DNA of 37,660 nucleotides from NCBI GenBank assembly GCA_937885075.1, contig CAKZYZ010000305.1, positions 1 to 37,660 on the forward strand, read 5' to 3'. The stretch comes from an uncultured bacterium (GTDB lineage Bacteria > Auribacterota > Erginobacteria > Erginobacterales > Erginobacteraceae). A model generated the notes under the pieces. The model was not told the DNA's origin, did no database searches, and worked only from the letters and a program-made list of their open reading frames with translations. Position numbers and translations under genes: made by a program. Below are positions 1-11,180 of this stretch, piece by piece; position 1 is the first letter of the stretch, and the number at the start of each line of letters is the position of its first letter.

Positions 1-94
1 GACTCCCGTCGGGGTGGGCGACGATTATCTTTCTTACGACGGCAATCTCTTCCTCGGTGATTGAGCGACCACGAAATGTTATGACTTCATTCAT
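1..94 (-). CDS. N-terminal fragment (31 aa, cut by contig edge) resembling DUF4338/DruA-like proteins
   Basis: Reverse strand from ATG at 94 reads MNEVITFRGRSITEEEIAVVRKIIVAHPDGS, similar to the N-terminus of DUF4338 proteins; truncated at base 1. Confidence 0.4.
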   Translation of the reverse strand, partial: MNEVITFRGRSITEEEIAVVRKIIVAHPDGS

Positions 95-271
95 GGTGCC
101 ACTATATAAAATCGGGCGTTGGAATGCGCGTGTTTTTTATTTTTTTTGGCGGGAGGTGGAAAGGGATATTTGAGTTGGTTTTTGGACCTGGTTTAAGATA
201 CTATTCATCTATGATTTTTTTTGAAAATAATCCTCGCCCCGATTTATTGAGATGATACAGATGATACAATA

Positions 272-577
272 TTGACCATTACACTTGATAATGGATTAGA
301 GTTTGCACGACATAAAAGAATCTCAAAGAGCTTGAAAGCCGACGTCTACTTTGCCCATCCTTATCATTCTTGGGAACGTGGCTTAAATGAAAATACTAAT
401 GGTCTTATTCGGCAATATTTCCCTAGAAAAATGGACTTCCGAAAGATCGATAATAATAGTATAGAACTTGTTATGGAACGTTTGAATAATCGGCCCAGAA
501 AAACATTGGGATTTTATACTCCAAACGATGAGTTTTTGAAAGATGCCAACAATAACGCTATTGCACTTGTGAGTTGA
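272..577 (+). pseudogene. IS30-family transposase, C-terminal remnant
   Basis: LDNGLEFA..KSLKADVYFAHPYHSWERGLNENTNGLIRQYFPRK..RLNNRPRKTLGF is the IS30 DDE C-terminal signature; N-terminal part absent upstream. Confidence 0.9.
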
Positions 578-659
578 ATCCGCATGGCATTACGGAGACC
601 TATTTTATAGATCTCCCTATTATATCAGGAGTTATATGATGAGTAAACCCGATAGTCAT

Positions 660-797
660 ATTGGGGAATAGGGAATAGTACATCATTTTTCGCCTTGAAT
701 TTAGAAAGAATATCTTGGGTTTTTTAAATACGAATCTAGCCATTGGCTTCGCATCGGACAATTCTACCATTCCCTATTCTCTAATCCCTATTCCCTA
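660..797. repeat. Heptamer inverted repeat (GGGAATA)n / (CCCTATT)n
   Basis: ttggggaatagggaatag ... ccctattctctaatccctattcccta, arms inverted, period 7. Confidence 0.6.
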
Positions 798-819
798 AAT
801 TAGTGCCGAAGGCGCTAAT

Positions 820-1608
820 TTATTTCTTAAGAATCTTCTCCGCTTTTCGTTTCACATAAGGGTTTTCGCTCTCCAGGGCGACCTTTACAATCTCGATGGA
901 TTCGGGAGTATTGATCTTATCTAAGCCGGAGAGCGCCAGAAGAGGGAATGTCTGATCCCTCATCTTCGCCAGTGACTGCCGGCGTTTCTCCACCTCCTCT
1001 TCGGAGAGATTCCCGGCCGCTTCCGAACTCATTTCAATCTTCCAGTCTTCAAATGACTCACGGTTAATAATCTCAGAGAAGATCGGCAGCGGCGTTTCTT
1101 TCTCCCCCCGCCGGGCCAGGCTCAAAGCCGCGGTTAAGCGGACCCAGATATATTCATCAGTGACGGCCGGTTTCAGTATCTCGATAGCTTCCGGATCATC
1201 GATCATCCCAAGCGCCCGTGCGGCCTGACGGCGAGCCAGGGGATCCTTTGATGAGGCCAGTACCTCTCCCAGCACCGGGACCGCCCGGGAATCCTTGCTC
1301 CTCCCCAGAAGAGTGATGGGATTCGGTCCCTGGGCACCGGAGAACTTTTCACCGGCCGCCAGCTTTTCCCGAACCTCAATTACCAGTTCGTCAACCGCCT
1401 CATCCGATAACTTCTCCCGACGGGGCTTTTTCACCTCTTTTACATCGGGACCGGTCTGAGCGCTCACATCCCCTATTTCAATGGATTTTTCAGAGACGGG
1501 CGCGGAATCACTGACACCCCGGGTCTCCTCTTCCTTCTCCGACTCACCGCAGCCGGAAAGAACCATGAAAAATATTATTAGTACAATCCACCCGAAAGAA
1601 CTTCTCAT
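820..1608 (-). CDS. HEAT-repeat lipoprotein
   Basis: Lipobox VLSGCGES; HEAT-like repeats (DPLARRQAARALGMIDDPEAIEILKPAV..). Confidence 0.8.
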   Translation of the reverse strand: MRSSFGWIVLIIFFMVLSGCGESEKEEETRGVSDSAPVSEKSIEIGDVSAQTGPDVKEVKKPRREKLSDEAVDELVIEVREKLAAGEKFSGAQGPNPITLLGRSKDSRAVPVLGEVLASSKDPLARRQAARALGMIDDPEAIEILKPAVTDEYIWVRLTAALSLARRGEKETPLPIFSEIINRESFEDWKIEMSSEAAGNLSEEEVEKRRQSLAKMRDQTFPLLALSGLDKINTPESIEIVKVALESENPYVKRKAEKILKK

Positions 1609-1690
1609 CTTAAAACCTCCTTCTATACAACCAGCTCACGGTGTACCATGGGCTGCTTTTATGGTTTGAATAATAGCCCTCATAGTTATG

Positions 1691-1804
1691 GTAAGCTTCC
1701 AGTAAACCCCGTCGCCCCGTGCTCGTAGCGGCGACCTTCAGGTCGCCACTAGTGGCAGCCTGAAGGCAGCCGCTACGAGAGAACGGGGTTCACTGAAAGC
1801 TTAC
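1691..1804. mobile_element. MITE-like element, family A copy 1 (IS66-like ends)
   Basis: GTAAGCTTCCAGTAAACCCC...GGGGTTCACTGAAAGCTTAC terminal inverted repeats; perfect 8-bp flanking duplication TAGTTATG at 1683-1690 and 1805-1812. Confidence 0.85.
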
Positions 1805-1886
1805 TAGTTATGAGGTGCCAAAATATATGTAAAAAATATTCCAAGAAGCATACGTTATCTATAGACTAACAGTTCCACACCCTACA

Positions 1887-3194
1887 TCAAGACCTTTTAT
1901 CCAACAGTTCGACAAAAGCAGGCTCATCTCTGATATTATCCAGCTCTTTATCCTTAAGTAATAGCCCATAATCTTTAAATCCCTTTTTCAGAGCTTTCTT
2001 CAAGTTATCAAGGGCGGCTCGCTTTTTATTCTGGAGAGCGCTAACGCAGGCGAGGTTATAGTACGCGGGGGCGTAATCCGGATCCAGATCCAGCGCCTGC
2101 TGGAATTTTTGTTCCGCCTCCGGGTACATCTTCTCATGCGTATACACCGCGCCCAGGCTGACATATGCCTTCAGAAACCCCGGATCCAGTGTCAGGGACT
2201 TCTGAAAATAATCAACCGCCTCATACATCTTTTCGAGTTTTACCATCACGCTTCCCAGTGCATAATTAATCCAGGCCAGAGTGGGATTGATCTCATCAGC
2301 CGCCCGGTAGTACCTCCAGGCTCTCTGGAACTTTCCCTCAGTATAGAAGAGGTATCCCAGGAGATAATTTGCCGCCAGATCAAATGGCTCTATCATCAAT
2401 ACTCGCTTAAAACTCTCTTCCGCACTACTATTATCTCCCAGCTTCAGATATGTTAAACCGAGATTATTCCTAGCAAAAATATTACCTGAGCTTATTTCCA
2501 GAACCTTTAAAAAGCACTCCACCGCGTCATTAAATCGTCCCATCTTAAAATAAGTGATACCCAGATTATTATAGGCCCGGATATTTAATGGATCAAGCCT
2601 GACCGCTTCCTGGAACTGAGCGGCGGCATCTTCATAACGCCCCCTCATTCCCATCATTACTCCGGATATCAGAAAAGGATTCTGATAGTGGAGGCGGTCT
2701 CTATAATATAGACCCACTCCTTCAAGAAGATATAGATAGTCTCTCGGTGTGAGGAAAAGAACACCCAGCACCCCCTGATCCATGGAGACAATAATCGGAA
2801 AAATATCCCGGGGGGAACTATCCCTCCTCTCCTCTTCCCGGGTTATATCCAGGAGGGTATACGATTCTTCATATTTTTCTACCTTCTCCATCGTCTGAAA
2901 GAGATAAGCCCGAAGGAGCGCGGCCCGATCAGATCCCTCCGATATGGAGTGTGATTCTCCGGAGTCGCTGAAAGTTGGTTGAGGACCGGTAGTTCCCATG
3001 TCATTAGGGCCAGCGGATGGATTCAGCTGCCGATAATGCTTTATAGCGTTATAATAATCCCCTTCCCTGCCCTGAGCCCGGTATATCCGGGCCATCCTGA
3101 GGTAATTGTCGGCGGGAGGGCGGCAGGCCGGGAGAATTATCAGGATAATGCTCAGAATTATCAGGCTATATCGGTTGTTTTTTGATATCTTCAT
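1887..3194 (-). CDS. TPR-repeat lipoprotein
   Basis: Tandem TPRs (NNLGITYFKMGRFNDAVECFLKVLE...). Probable start MKISKNNRYSLIILSIILIILPAC at 3194; the upstream ORF part encodes repeat-derived SDWSDQSDS. Confidence 0.85.
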   Translation of the reverse strand: MKISKNNRYSLIILSIILIILPACRPPADNYLRMARIYRAQGREGDYYNAIKHYRQLNPSAGPNDMGTTGPQPTFSDSGESHSISEGSDRAALLRAYLFQTMEKVEKYEESYTLLDITREEERRDSSPRDIFPIIVSMDQGVLGVLFLTPRDYLYLLEGVGLYYRDRLHYQNPFLISGVMMGMRGRYEDAAAQFQEAVRLDPLNIRAYNNLGITYFKMGRFNDAVECFLKVLEISSGNIFARNNLGLTYLKLGDNSSAEESFKRVLMIEPFDLAANYLLGYLFYTEGKFQRAWRYYRAADEINPTLAWINYALGSVMVKLEKMYEAVDYFQKSLTLDPGFLKAYVSLGAVYTHEKMYPEAEQKFQQALDLDPDYAPAYYNLACVSALQNKKRAALDNLKKALKKGFKDYGLLLKDKELDNIRDEPAFVELLDKRS

Positions 3195-3338
3195 TTTAAT
3201 TAAACCACTAAGCGGACGACGGTCGGGCAGGGCCGAGGAGTCGGACTGGTCGGACCAGTCGGACAGCGCCCCCGACCTGCTCCTCCCTCCTATTCCCTCC
3301 TCCTCCCTTCTCTTCCTCCCCACTCCCTACTCCCCACT

Positions 3339-4982
3339 TTACCACCGTGAACTTAGCCGGTTCAGGAGAATCGATTTCTTCCCCATCAATACCAAGCTGC
3401 CGGGGAGAAGCATGACCTGCTTTAGAGTAGATGGGTCGGGCAATGCCTTATCCCGATAGACCTCGGACCATTGTCCGGTCGGATCCATTCCGAACCGGTT
3501 TAAATTCCTGGGGGAGAGCAGGAGATATTTCATCCCGGGATTATCGGCCTGCATCTGATGGAACATCTCGATATTCCAGGGGATCCTGACCGCCCGGCGA
3601 CGCCCATACCAACCAACCAACCACGGCAGATCGGTAGCTATAAGTTCATCTTCCCTGACCAACGATTGCAGGTATTGCAGACTGATCAATGTCTCATTTC
3701 GGTCCGGATCAGGGAGGGCCGGCCTGAATAAGAAGATCGGAGCGCAGTTGATAATGATAAACCCGGCTAGAATCACCGCTATGACACGGTCATTCCGCGG
3801 TCCAAACTTCTCCATTAAATCCGAGAAGAAATTTGTTCCGAGAAGAATAATCATGGGGATAAAAGGCACCCATATCTCCGGGCGATGGGTAGTAATCATG
3901 AACCAGGTCCCGGCGCCGATCAACAGCAGACATATAAGAAGACGGTATTCCTTCAGGTGATTATCTTTCCGTTTAAAGAAAAGAGATAGCCAGAAGAGGA
4001 TGCCTAACAGGTTGCCCGAGATGAGCAATCCGTCCCGATAGAGCAAGGAAAAACCCTGATGGAGTTTCCCGATAATCATCGGCAGCGTTAGAGAGACAGC
4101 TTGATATGAGAGTCCGTATGGACCACCAATCGTCCGGCCGGGGAAAAGAACCGTATCGGTCTTCCAGAGGAGATCCAGACCACTCAGATATGAACTTCGC
4201 CCGGCAGCGATCTCCCCGATAAGCCAGGGGGCGAAGACTACAAAGAATCCGGCGAAGAAAATCCCGATCACAGGCCATCGGTCATGACGATGCCGATATA
4301 GCAAATAGATAACAAAAAGCGGCAATAAAAATGACCAGGAATAATCGGTCAGGAAACCCAGACCAAAAATAACCCCGGCCAACCCCGCGGCATATCTTCC
4401 GGGCAATACTGTCAGTCCATAAAAAAGCAGGACAGTAAGAAAGGTTAAAAACGCGGTGGGGAGGCCATTGATGCTATAGCGCAATAAAACCGGATTGGTA
4501 AATGTAAATAGAAAGACAAAGAGAGCTATCCGGGAAAGGAGGAGCCGGCGAGCCAAAAGATAGTTGAGTAGAGCCGCGGCAAGAAAAAACAGTCCTCCGG
4601 CCATTACCGCCGCATTATCATTATAACCTCCTATCTTAAAGACAATCGCCTGGAGAACACAATAAACCGGAGGAAGTCGAGGAAAAATAGTATCATCTAT
4701 TGGAATATCCCTTTGGAGATAGGATGGGAGGATAATTAAGGGCGCGGGAGCCTTCCCCATTGCTATTCTCCGACCGGCGCCGGCGAATTCCATAGCCTCT
4801 TCCGAGACCAGACCCCGAAAATTAATCAGGAAATATACCAGGAGGACCCCCACCGGCAGGAGCGCCCAGAAGATCACCTTCTGCCACCTCTTGAATAGCT
4901 TATCGGCTTTCTCCTTTTTATTGAAGTAATACTGCCGACGGGCGCTTATTTTTACCGATTCTAATGTAGGGGATTCTTTCAA
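3339..4982 (-). CDS. Multi-pass membrane protein, ArnT/GT39-like glycosyltransferase
   Basis: Many TM segments; early acidic motif region (FPRLPPVYCVLQAIVFKIGG..), C-terminal soluble domain. Confidence 0.65.
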   Translation of the reverse strand: MKESPTLESVKISARRQYYFNKKEKADKLFKRWQKVIFWALLPVGVLLVYFLINFRGLVSEEAMEFAGAGRRIAMGKAPAPLIILPSYLQRDIPIDDTIFPRLPPVYCVLQAIVFKIGGYNDNAAVMAGGLFFLAAALLNYLLARRLLLSRIALFVFLFTFTNPVLLRYSINGLPTAFLTFLTVLLFYGLTVLPGRYAAGLAGVIFGLGFLTDYSWSFLLPLFVIYLLYRHRHDRWPVIGIFFAGFFVVFAPWLIGEIAAGRSSYLSGLDLLWKTDTVLFPGRTIGGPYGLSYQAVSLTLPMIIGKLHQGFSLLYRDGLLISGNLLGILFWLSLFFKRKDNHLKEYRLLICLLLIGAGTWFMITTHRPEIWVPFIPMIILLGTNFFSDLMEKFGPRNDRVIAVILAGFIIINCAPIFLFRPALPDPDRNETLISLQYLQSLVREDELIATDLPWLVGWYGRRRAVRIPWNIEMFHQMQADNPGMKYLLLSPRNLNRFGMDPTGQWSEVYRDKALPDPSTLKQVMLLPGSLVLMGKKSILLNRLSSRW

Positions 4983-5780
4983 AACTCAGGGATTCGAAGA
5001 TTGGGGAATAGAGATTATATTTCCGGACCTGGAAAATATAACTCATTCATTTGTTTCGTTATATTAAAAAACTATACTGCTTTTCATAATTATCGGCAAG
5101 AAATGAAAAGATGTGTCCCTCTTGCAACAATAATAAATCCAATAACCGGTTATGTCTTGAGGCATTACATTACCCCCGGCGAGTTCCCAACTTCGCCAAG
5201 GCTTCGTCGGACAGGTATCTCGCCGGAGTATAAGTTCAATAGTTACATGCGTTCTCAAAACAAAAACGACCCCTGCCACCCCCGATATGCACCGGGATGC
5301 CCCGGAATAATCGGGATGCAAGCACAAGCACTCGAATGGCAGGGGAGAAATCTCAAAAGCTAATCACCGGTTACCCTCCCCCATCGGGTGTGGTGTAAGA
5401 ATCGCGTATAGCTGATGAACTCATTCACCCGTCACATAAAGTGACGGGGGTCTGGGGGGAACTGGTTTTACCGGTGAAAATGGGGAATAATGGATAGATT
5501 TGGGATACATGATTCAGGACTGGACAGAAGGAGGGAGAAGCAGGGATGAGGAGGGATAAGCAAGGAATAGCAGGGAGGATGGAGGATAGGCTAAATATCC
5601 AACAAGGAATATCCAATGAAAAAGGAAATTTCGCGTAATTCGCGTAATTCGTAGTTCATAAATAGTCGAGGTGAGGGAACTTTTGCGAATTTTGCGCCTT
5701 TCTTGACCCGCCATAGCTCGAAGAGTGACGGTTGGTTTGCGGCAAAAAAAAAGGCGATGTAGAGGATAGAAATTCGTAGT

Positions 5781-7154
5781 TTAGAATGGGAACGATAGTT
5801 TCAATTTTTCCCACATGGATCGTTCTTCCATGCAGAGATAGATCGGCAAAATCAGGCTGTCTTTATTTAACGCGTCAATTAAAGTTCGATAGATCCGATA
5901 ACGGAGATGATCGGGGTAACGCAGTTTATCGTCGAAGCCCAGTACCATCTCCGCGTCAAGGATATCGTTCCCGGGGAATCGGGCTTCAATTATCTTTTTC
6001 AGCGCCGGATTGAACCGCAGTGTCCCCAGGCTGATCCAGGCGATCTTCTCCGGATTTACTACCCTGAATATCTTCTCAATCACTCCTCGATAATCGTCAT
6101 CCCAGCCATCATAATAAAATACCGGGTCAAAGTGAAAGGCCACCCGGTAACCGGCTTCCAGGACCCTCCGCGCGGAGTCAATACGGGCATCCAGAGAGGC
6201 GGAATATAATTCGTTGGAATCTATGACCTTCTGAGGGTTTAGCGACCAGCCGACAACAATATTCTCATCCCCCTCCATCTTGAGAAGATTCCCTATATTC
6301 GCGCTCTTGGTCTTAAATTCGAAGATGACATCATCCCGCCCCCGGAAGAACTTAACCAGCGGGATGGAGTAACCGGTCAGATCATCCAGCATCAGGGAGT
6401 CGGAGAACTCCCCGGTTCCTATCCTCAATCTGGATCCACCCCGCCAGCCACGGGTGGCCGGAAGATCCCGGAAGGATGAGAATCGAGACAGGAAGTGATC
6501 GACATTGGCGGGAAAGATCAAGCCCGGAGTATTGGTGTATTCCTGGAGATAACAATAGGTACACTCATAGATACACCCAAAACTAAGGTTGAATACGGTA
6601 TAACCGCAGGGTACCGCTCTTCCGGTGCAGGGGCAGAGCTTGAAGAAGTCCCGGTCTTCGCTGATGATAAATACAGTTTCGGTACGCTTATTATATTCCG
6701 CTATCCCCCGGCCGCCATATTTTGAGAGGAACTCCTTCAGATCCGATATCTCACTGCTCTCAGCTTTCGGGAACGCCTCCAGAAAAGCTTTGGCCAGCGC
6801 GGAATCCCGGACCGACTTCTCTATATATATCCGTCGGGGGTAGAATGATCCTTCCCGTAACCGCAGATAATTATCCGGAGAAAGCTCAAATCCGGGGAGA
6901 TAAGGTCGGAGTTTCGGATCTTCCCGGATGGTCGATGGGAATCTTCTCTTCAGGAGATATTCTTTCAGCCCGGCAAAGGAGACAGGAGAGTCGGAAGTGA
7001 GAAGCTCCTCCGGAGGAACATCTTCTCTCTTCGAGATCTCATAGAGGAGCCGGACAATCTCCCGGTTCTTATTTACTCCAAAACGCGGGAAGCTGTTTCC
7101 AACCAGACTACGGGCCCGGCTCAATCTCTCTGTTTCTTTCTGATAATCTCGCAT
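5781..7154 (-). CDS. SPL-family (spore photoproduct lyase-like) radical SAM protein
   Basis: PCGYTVFNLSFGCIYECTYCYLQEYTN CxxxCxYC motif with SPL context. Confidence 0.85.
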   Translation of the reverse strand: MRDYQKETERLSRARSLVGNSFPRFGVNKNREIVRLLYEISKREDVPPEELLTSDSPVSFAGLKEYLLKRRFPSTIREDPKLRPYLPGFELSPDNYLRLREGSFYPRRIYIEKSVRDSALAKAFLEAFPKAESSEISDLKEFLSKYGGRGIAEYNKRTETVFIISEDRDFFKLCPCTGRAVPCGYTVFNLSFGCIYECTYCYLQEYTNTPGLIFPANVDHFLSRFSSFRDLPATRGWRGGSRLRIGTGEFSDSLMLDDLTGYSIPLVKFFRGRDDVIFEFKTKSANIGNLLKMEGDENIVVGWSLNPQKVIDSNELYSASLDARIDSARRVLEAGYRVAFHFDPVFYYDGWDDDYRGVIEKIFRVVNPEKIAWISLGTLRFNPALKKIIEARFPGNDILDAEMVLGFDDKLRYPDHLRYRIYRTLIDALNKDSLILPIYLCMEERSMWEKLKLSFPF

Positions 7155-7831
7155 AATATCCGGGCCGCGGTTCGTAACGATCCGCTAACAAGTTCTCGAT
7201 CGCTCTCCTGATCCCACGGTATCTCTCCGACAATATCGCTGACCACCATCAAAGCGGCAGCGGGTCTCTCTATCTGCCGGGCAGCGGCAAAGAAGGCGGC
7301 CGATTCAAGATCCACCACCTGAACTCCCCTCTCCCGCCATTCACCTATCTTCTCTACCTGAAGTTTTAGAGACCCCGCGCTGATCCCGGTAACTTCCTTT
7401 ATCTCTCCTTCCCCCACCGCACTCATAAGTGCCCGATGGAGAAGTGAATCGGGGGTAGTTAATCTTTCGGGTTCCGACAGGCCGGAGAGAAGAGAAGTAA
7501 AGCTCTCCTGTGCGTAGCAACGGGAAGGACTCACCAGTGAACCGATCTTTAACCCGGGAACTTCCCGCAGTAATCCGCAGGTGCCGAGAAAATATAGTTC
7601 TCGACAGGGTGTCTCAGAGAGAGAGAGAACCGCGTCACCAGTGAAGGAAGCCCCCATCCTGGTATGAAAGACTGTAAAGGACTCCCCATTACCGGCACCG
7701 TAAAGCTTCCCCCGGGTGAGGCGATTTACACCAAATTCCTGTAAAACCACCTTTGGAACAAACGGCATTACAATACAGGATGCCTGTACTCTCTCCGCCT
7801 CAATCCCGAATAATTTCTCAAATAACTCCAT
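7121..7831 (-). CDS. Nucleoside phosphorylase / futalosine-hydrolase-like (PNP_UDP_1)
   Basis: GNGESFTVFHTRMGA, FLGTCGLL, VVDLESAAFFAAA motifs; overlaps the SPL gene. Confidence 0.7.
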   Translation of the reverse strand: MELFEKLFGIEAERVQASCIVMPFVPKVVLQEFGVNRLTRGKLYGAGNGESFTVFHTRMGASFTGDAVLSLSETPCRELYFLGTCGLLREVPGLKIGSLVSPSRCYAQESFTSLLSGLSEPERLTTPDSLLHRALMSAVGEGEIKEVTGISAGSLKLQVEKIGEWRERGVQVVDLESAAFFAAARQIERPAAALMVVSDIVGEIPWDQESDRELVSGSLRTAARILCEIIRKKQRD

Positions 7832-7845
7832 AAATGAAAGAGAGC

Positions 7846-7906
7846 CTCGCCAACCGCTTACCGCTCACTGCTTACTGCTTACCTTCTCTTTAATCGTCCT
7901 GTCAAA
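7846..7906. repeat. Family B heptamer element, partial copy B1
   Basis: ccgcttaccgctcactgcttactgcttaccttctctttaatcgtcctgtcaaaa matches the right half of B2/B3. Confidence 0.75.
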
Positions 7907-7918
7907 AATTATACGGCC

Positions 7919-10702
7919 CTACCTGGTCAACGGAATGTCATTTGATGCTCCGTAATAAACCCGGGTTACTCCCCGGATGGCCCATAGTCCGGAACCGGAA
8001 CGGAAGATGCCGATTCCGTCCGCCCCGTTCCCCTGGAAGTCGGCGGGAACAGGGTCGTCAGAACTGCCTCCGAAATAGACCCGGGTTACCCCCCTGATCG
8101 CCCAGAGTCCGGAACTGCTTCGGAATATCCCTGAACTCCAGGTTCCGCTCCCATCATAGTCCCCTGGAATGGTCGTATCGGCCGGGCCTCCGAAATAGAC
8201 CCGGCTGATTGCCCGGAAAGCCCAGAGGCCGGATGCCGATCGAAAGATTCCGATATCCTTAGTCCCATCCCCTCTATAATCCCCGGGGAGCGGGAGGTCG
8301 GAGGCTGAACCAAAATAGACGCGGCTTACTCCCCGCAACGCCCAGAGGCCGGAGGACGGGCGGAAGATACCAATATCCCGGGTTCCATCGCCATCATAAT
8401 CCGCCGGAATCGGTTCATCCGAGGTCCCCCCGAAGTAGACCCTGGTAGCTCCCCGGGCAGCCCAGAGACCGGAACTCACCCGAAAGATGGCGCAGTCCGC
8501 GGTCCCATCCCCGTCATAATCTCCCGGAAGCGGCTCATCCGTGCCTCCCCCGAAATATACCCGGGTAACCCCCCGGACCGCCCAGAGACCGGACTCGGGA
8601 CGGAAAATAGCGATATCCGAGGTTCCGTCCCCGGAAAAATCCGTGGAGTCGGGATCAAGGCTTGCCGGGGCGGCCTCCCATAGATTACAACAATTCGCGT
8701 CGTGATATGTGCTCCCTCCTCGATCCGGATAGATCAATCTCCCACTCCCGGTGCCGGGTATATAGGGGAGATAAATATTCTTGGTTCGTCCTCCGTCATA
8801 TTCCACGGTTATATAGTCTCCACTATGGACATTCCACACCGGATCAAGCCCTAACTTTAAATTAATCTCCAGTTGATAAGAGATGGCAATATCCGTGGTA
8901 GAGACAAATGAATTTTCACGATCATTAATATACCCCCAGTCAAGCGATTCAGTATTTGATAGGTAGGCCCTGAAGTAGTAGGTCCATCCTGCCGGATTAG
9001 TCGCCCTGGTGGGATGAATAGTCGCGTCCTCCAATACTTTCAGATATAACGGATCATGACACCCGGGAGGAACATCCCGCGGGGTTGGGGTAACGGTTGG
9101 AGTGGGGGTAGGTGTAATCGAAGGGGTCGGGGTCGGAGTAACGGATGGAGTCGGAGTTATAGATGGGGTTGGGGTATTTGTCGGCGTGGGCGTGGGGGTC
9201 GGAGTGATACTGGGTGTCGGAGTTACAGATGGGGTAGGTGTGACCCATTTCATCTTTACACAAAAGGCATCGTTCCCCCCAGCTCTAACAGACTGATAGG
9301 GATTGGCCGTGGGGAAATTATCCGATGTGGTATAGCCGGTCATGTATCCCCACTTATCAGGTCCGGCAAAGATCCCGTAACCGCGATCATTGCCGCTGCC
9401 GCCCAGATAGGTGGAATAGAGAAGAGATGTGCCTGAAGAGATGAAGACGGTGACAAAGGCATCATCCGTCCCTCCCCCGTAGCCGGGCTGATAGGAATTC
9501 CGGGTGGGGAAATTGGTTGATTGAGTGGCTCCGATCAGATATATCCTCCCCTCTCCATCAAGCGCAATGCCGCTTCCATCGGCACTGCCGTCGAATTTTC
9601 CACCGGTGTAATCAGCTAACAATCCTCCCAGATAGGTGGAAAAGAGCAATGACGAACCGGTTGATGAGAGGCGGGTGACAAAGGCGTCATAACTGCCGGC
9701 GTTATGGGCTTGAAAGGCATTAATGTTCGGAAAATCAGATGAGAAAGTATCACCGGCAACATAGGCAGAACCTAAAGCATCCAGTACGATACCATCGGCA
9801 ATATCATTATTATTTCCGGTTAGATAAGTAGAATAGATAAGCGCTGAACCGGATGAGTTCAATTTAGATATAAATGCGCCATAAGTCCCGTTTCCATCAA
9901 CCTTCTCAGACTGATAGGAATTAACAGTAGGAAAATTTGTGGACCTTGTATACCCCGCGATATATGCGCAGTTACTTCCATCAACCGCAATCCCATTGGC
10001 CCCATCCTTCCATCCCCCTCCCAGGTAGCTGGAATAGAGCAATGCTGATCCTGAAGTTGTAAGGATAAATATAAACGCGTCATCATCAGCCGAACGGCCT
10101 GATTGATAAGCATTAAGGGTCGGGAAATTATCCGAGTTCGTAAAACCGGTTACATAACTCCGTCCGGCAGATACAGCAATTCCCCGCCCTTCCTCATCTC
10201 CGCTTCCACCGGCATAGGTGGAATAGACAAGCGTGGAACCGGAAGAAGATATTTTAGCAATAAATATATCTGTTCCTCCGGCAAAGCTTGCCTGATATGG
10301 GTTCACGGTAGGAAAGTCGGATGAGGCGGTGCTTCCGCAGAGATAGGCGGACCCATCCGAAACAACCTCGATCGAGTAGCCGTAATCGCTATCAGCACCA
10401 CCGAGGTAGGTAGAATATACAAGCTCGGATCCAGAGGTGGTAAATTTAGTAACGAAGGCGTCTCTACTTCCATTCCCGCTCAACTGATAGGCCGACAGAG
10501 TGGGAAAATCACTGGATGATGTGTTTCCACAGATATAAGCTGACCCGCTGGCGTCAACCGCTATCGACCAGCCATAATCATTACCCGCGCCACCCAGATA
10601 GGTGGAGTAGTTAAAAAGAAATGTTCCATCCTGGGGCAGAGCATTGACCGCAGGAGATATTAATAACATTACTATCAATAGTATTTGATAAAAAATTCTC
10701 AT
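7919..10702 (-). CDS. Secreted SBBP beta-propeller protein with (TPTPS)n linker and C-terminal FG-GAP/VCBS-like repeats
   Basis: Signal peptide; repeated YSTYLGG..D..IAVD..G..Y..G.T.S.DFPT; Pro/Thr linker; six DGxGTxDxxIFRxxSGLWAxRG repeats. Confidence 0.9.
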   Translation of the reverse strand: MRIFYQILLIVMLLISPAVNALPQDGTFLFNYSTYLGGAGNDYGWSIAVDASGSAYICGNTSSSDFPTLSAYQLSGNGSRDAFVTKFTTSGSELVYSTYLGGADSDYGYSIEVVSDGSAYLCGSTASSDFPTVNPYQASFAGGTDIFIAKISSSGSTLVYSTYAGGSGDEEGRGIAVSAGRSYVTGFTNSDNFPTLNAYQSGRSADDDAFIFILTTSGSALLYSSYLGGGWKDGANGIAVDGSNCAYIAGYTRSTNFPTVNSYQSEKVDGNGTYGAFISKLNSSGSALIYSTYLTGNNNDIADGIVLDALGSAYVAGDTFSSDFPNINAFQAHNAGSYDAFVTRLSSTGSSLLFSTYLGGLLADYTGGKFDGSADGSGIALDGEGRIYLIGATQSTNFPTRNSYQPGYGGGTDDAFVTVFISSGTSLLYSTYLGGSGNDRGYGIFAGPDKWGYMTGYTTSDNFPTANPYQSVRAGGNDAFCVKMKWVTPTPSVTPTPSITPTPTPTPTNTPTPSITPTPSVTPTPTPSITPTPTPTVTPTPRDVPPGCHDPLYLKVLEDATIHPTRATNPAGWTYYFRAYLSNTESLDWGYINDRENSFVSTTDIAISYQLEINLKLGLDPVWNVHSGDYITVEYDGGRTKNIYLPYIPGTGSGRLIYPDRGGSTYHDANCCNLWEAAPASLDPDSTDFSGDGTSDIAIFRPESGLWAVRGVTRVYFGGGTDEPLPGDYDGDGTADCAIFRVSSGLWAARGATRVYFGGTSDEPIPADYDGDGTRDIGIFRPSSGLWALRGVSRVYFGSASDLPLPGDYRGDGTKDIGIFRSASGLWAFRAISRVYFGGPADTTIPGDYDGSGTWSSGIFRSSSGLWAIRGVTRVYFGGSSDDPVPADFQGNGADGIGIFRSGSGLWAIRGVTRVYYGASNDIPLTR

Positions 10703-10911
10703 AAGAACATAGCGCCTTCGGCGCTAACGTTAAAAAATAAGGACGTTGAAAAATAAAAACGTTGAAGAAAAAAGACGTTAAACGCAGTCTAAAGCCTGCG
10801 GCGCGAACTTGTAGAGTGCTATTGTGCGCCAGAGGCGCATCAGCCTCTGGCTGAAAATTTCGGATCAGGAACTTATCCCTCACTTTGTTCGGGCGACGTT
10901 ACCTCTAAGGA

Positions 10912-10965
10912 AAGCATGAAAGCAGGAAAATTTAAAATACCCCACCTTCCTGCCTTCCTAAGAGG
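10912..10965. repeat. Palindromic repeat family E copy 1
   Basis: cctctaaggaaagc...aagcaggaa...ttcctgccttcctaagagg inverted arms; second copy at 31339-31401. Confidence 0.65.
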
Positions 10966-11180
10966 CATTATAATTCCAAAGCGATAAATTAGTGCCTCCA
11001 ACAATCATTTAGAATATACCACACAATCGTAGAGACGAGTAAAAATTATTGTCAAATTTCTCCGTGCAAAATAATCAGATACTCATTATATTAATTCATC
11101 CAGCATTAACTTTAACTCAACATAATAATGAAGATCGTTATTCAAACCTATAAAGTAGCGAACGAAGTGAGCTAATTTAT

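Noticed and set aside
1-600. Complete insertion sequence at the left end
   Set aside because: Only a DUF4338-like N-terminal fragment and an IS30 C-terminal remnant are present; ends and full transposase are missing.
8086-9436. Multiple overlapping ORFs on both strands across the SBBP gene (e.g. 9056-9436 +, 9102-9296 +, 8086-8313 -)
   Set aside because: They are shadow frames of repetitive GC-rich coding sequence and the TPTPS linker; compositions are biased (G/V/R runs) and no start context supports them.
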